Shown here: positions 63,984-64,000 of the stretch, piece by piece
Position numbering within the stretch: position 1 is the first letter of the stretch
Layout of the letters: every line of letters begins with the position of its first letter
Assembly: GCF_037478135.1 (NCBI RefSeq)
Contig: NZ_JBBHDV010000012.1
Span: 60,851-124,850 of the forward strand
From: Denitratimonas sp037478135
GTDB taxonomy: Bacteria; Pseudomonadota; Gammaproteobacteria; Xanthomonadales; Xanthomonadaceae
Direction of reading: 5' to 3'
DNA length: 64,000 nt
Notes under the pieces: generated by a model
The model's database searches: none
What the model saw: the letters and a program-made list of their open reading frames with translations, nothing else
Told to the model about the DNA's origin: nothing
Position numbers and translations under genes: made by a program

Positions 63984-64000
63984 GGAAGCGGTGGCGTTTC

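Overview
This is a high-GC gammaproteobacterial chromosome segment, most likely from the Xanthomonadales. That assignment is an inference from gene content: MacAB-type operon, NnrS/DUF2249 cluster, class GN sortase system, inverted 'tgtaggagcgg' REP-like elements, and several secreted proteins that share an I-F-x-x-G-F-E tail. No rRNA gene, intact tRNA or CRISPR array is visible.

Layout. 1-1970 is core: the end of a response regulator, ung and rpoH. 1971-10342 is an accessory block. On the minus strand it has a lipoprotein, two overlapping soluble VirD4/TraG-like ATPases and a small cyclic-phosphate-processing receiver protein; a 1264-residue STAND-like ATPase is transcribed divergently. 10419-16362 holds a secreted subtilase, a PstS-OmpA fusion and PEP carboxylase. 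16493-22398 holds a secreted lipase-like protein and a dedicated sortase system (regulator, VIT/VWA target, small ORF, class GN sortase). 22465-25780 holds a YbaN-like protein and an anaerobic ribonucleotide reductase operon behind a perfect FNR/Anr box; its glycyl-radical domain is a separate 61-residue gene. 25857-29044 is a DUF1501/DUF1800 pair. 29168-31103 is a DGC / NnrS-like / DUF2249 operon behind a second FNR-like box. 31377-35776 holds a ComEA-like protein and a YIP1-MacA-MacB operon, followed by a REP cluster. 36252-38899 holds putP and a PAS-AraC regulator whose start is broken or non-canonical.

38942-42751 is a patch of small, mostly unrecognised genes, including a HigA antitoxin with only a relic of its toxin gene and a secreted solenoid of VNG repeats. 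42891-47123 is the core operon gpmI-envC-ctp. 47284-55798 groups three secreted proteins (G8/beta-helix, beta-helix, DUF4394-like) around a CadC-like regulator; all three end in the GFE tail. 55913-57400 holds a glutathionyl-hydroquinone reductase and crcB. After an Rhs remnant, 58129-64000 is the start of an integrative element: a tRNA 3'-end fragment (probable att site) next to a 1714-residue protein with two tyrosine-recombinase-like regions.

The points most worth follow-up are the GFE tail family, the split class III ribonucleotide reductase, the orphan TraG pair with its STAND neighbour, the double-domain recombinase, and the sortase locus, which has an LPANG motif and no adjacent kinase. 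Starts were moved downstream of the longest open frame where a ribosome binding site, signal peptide or overlap supported it.
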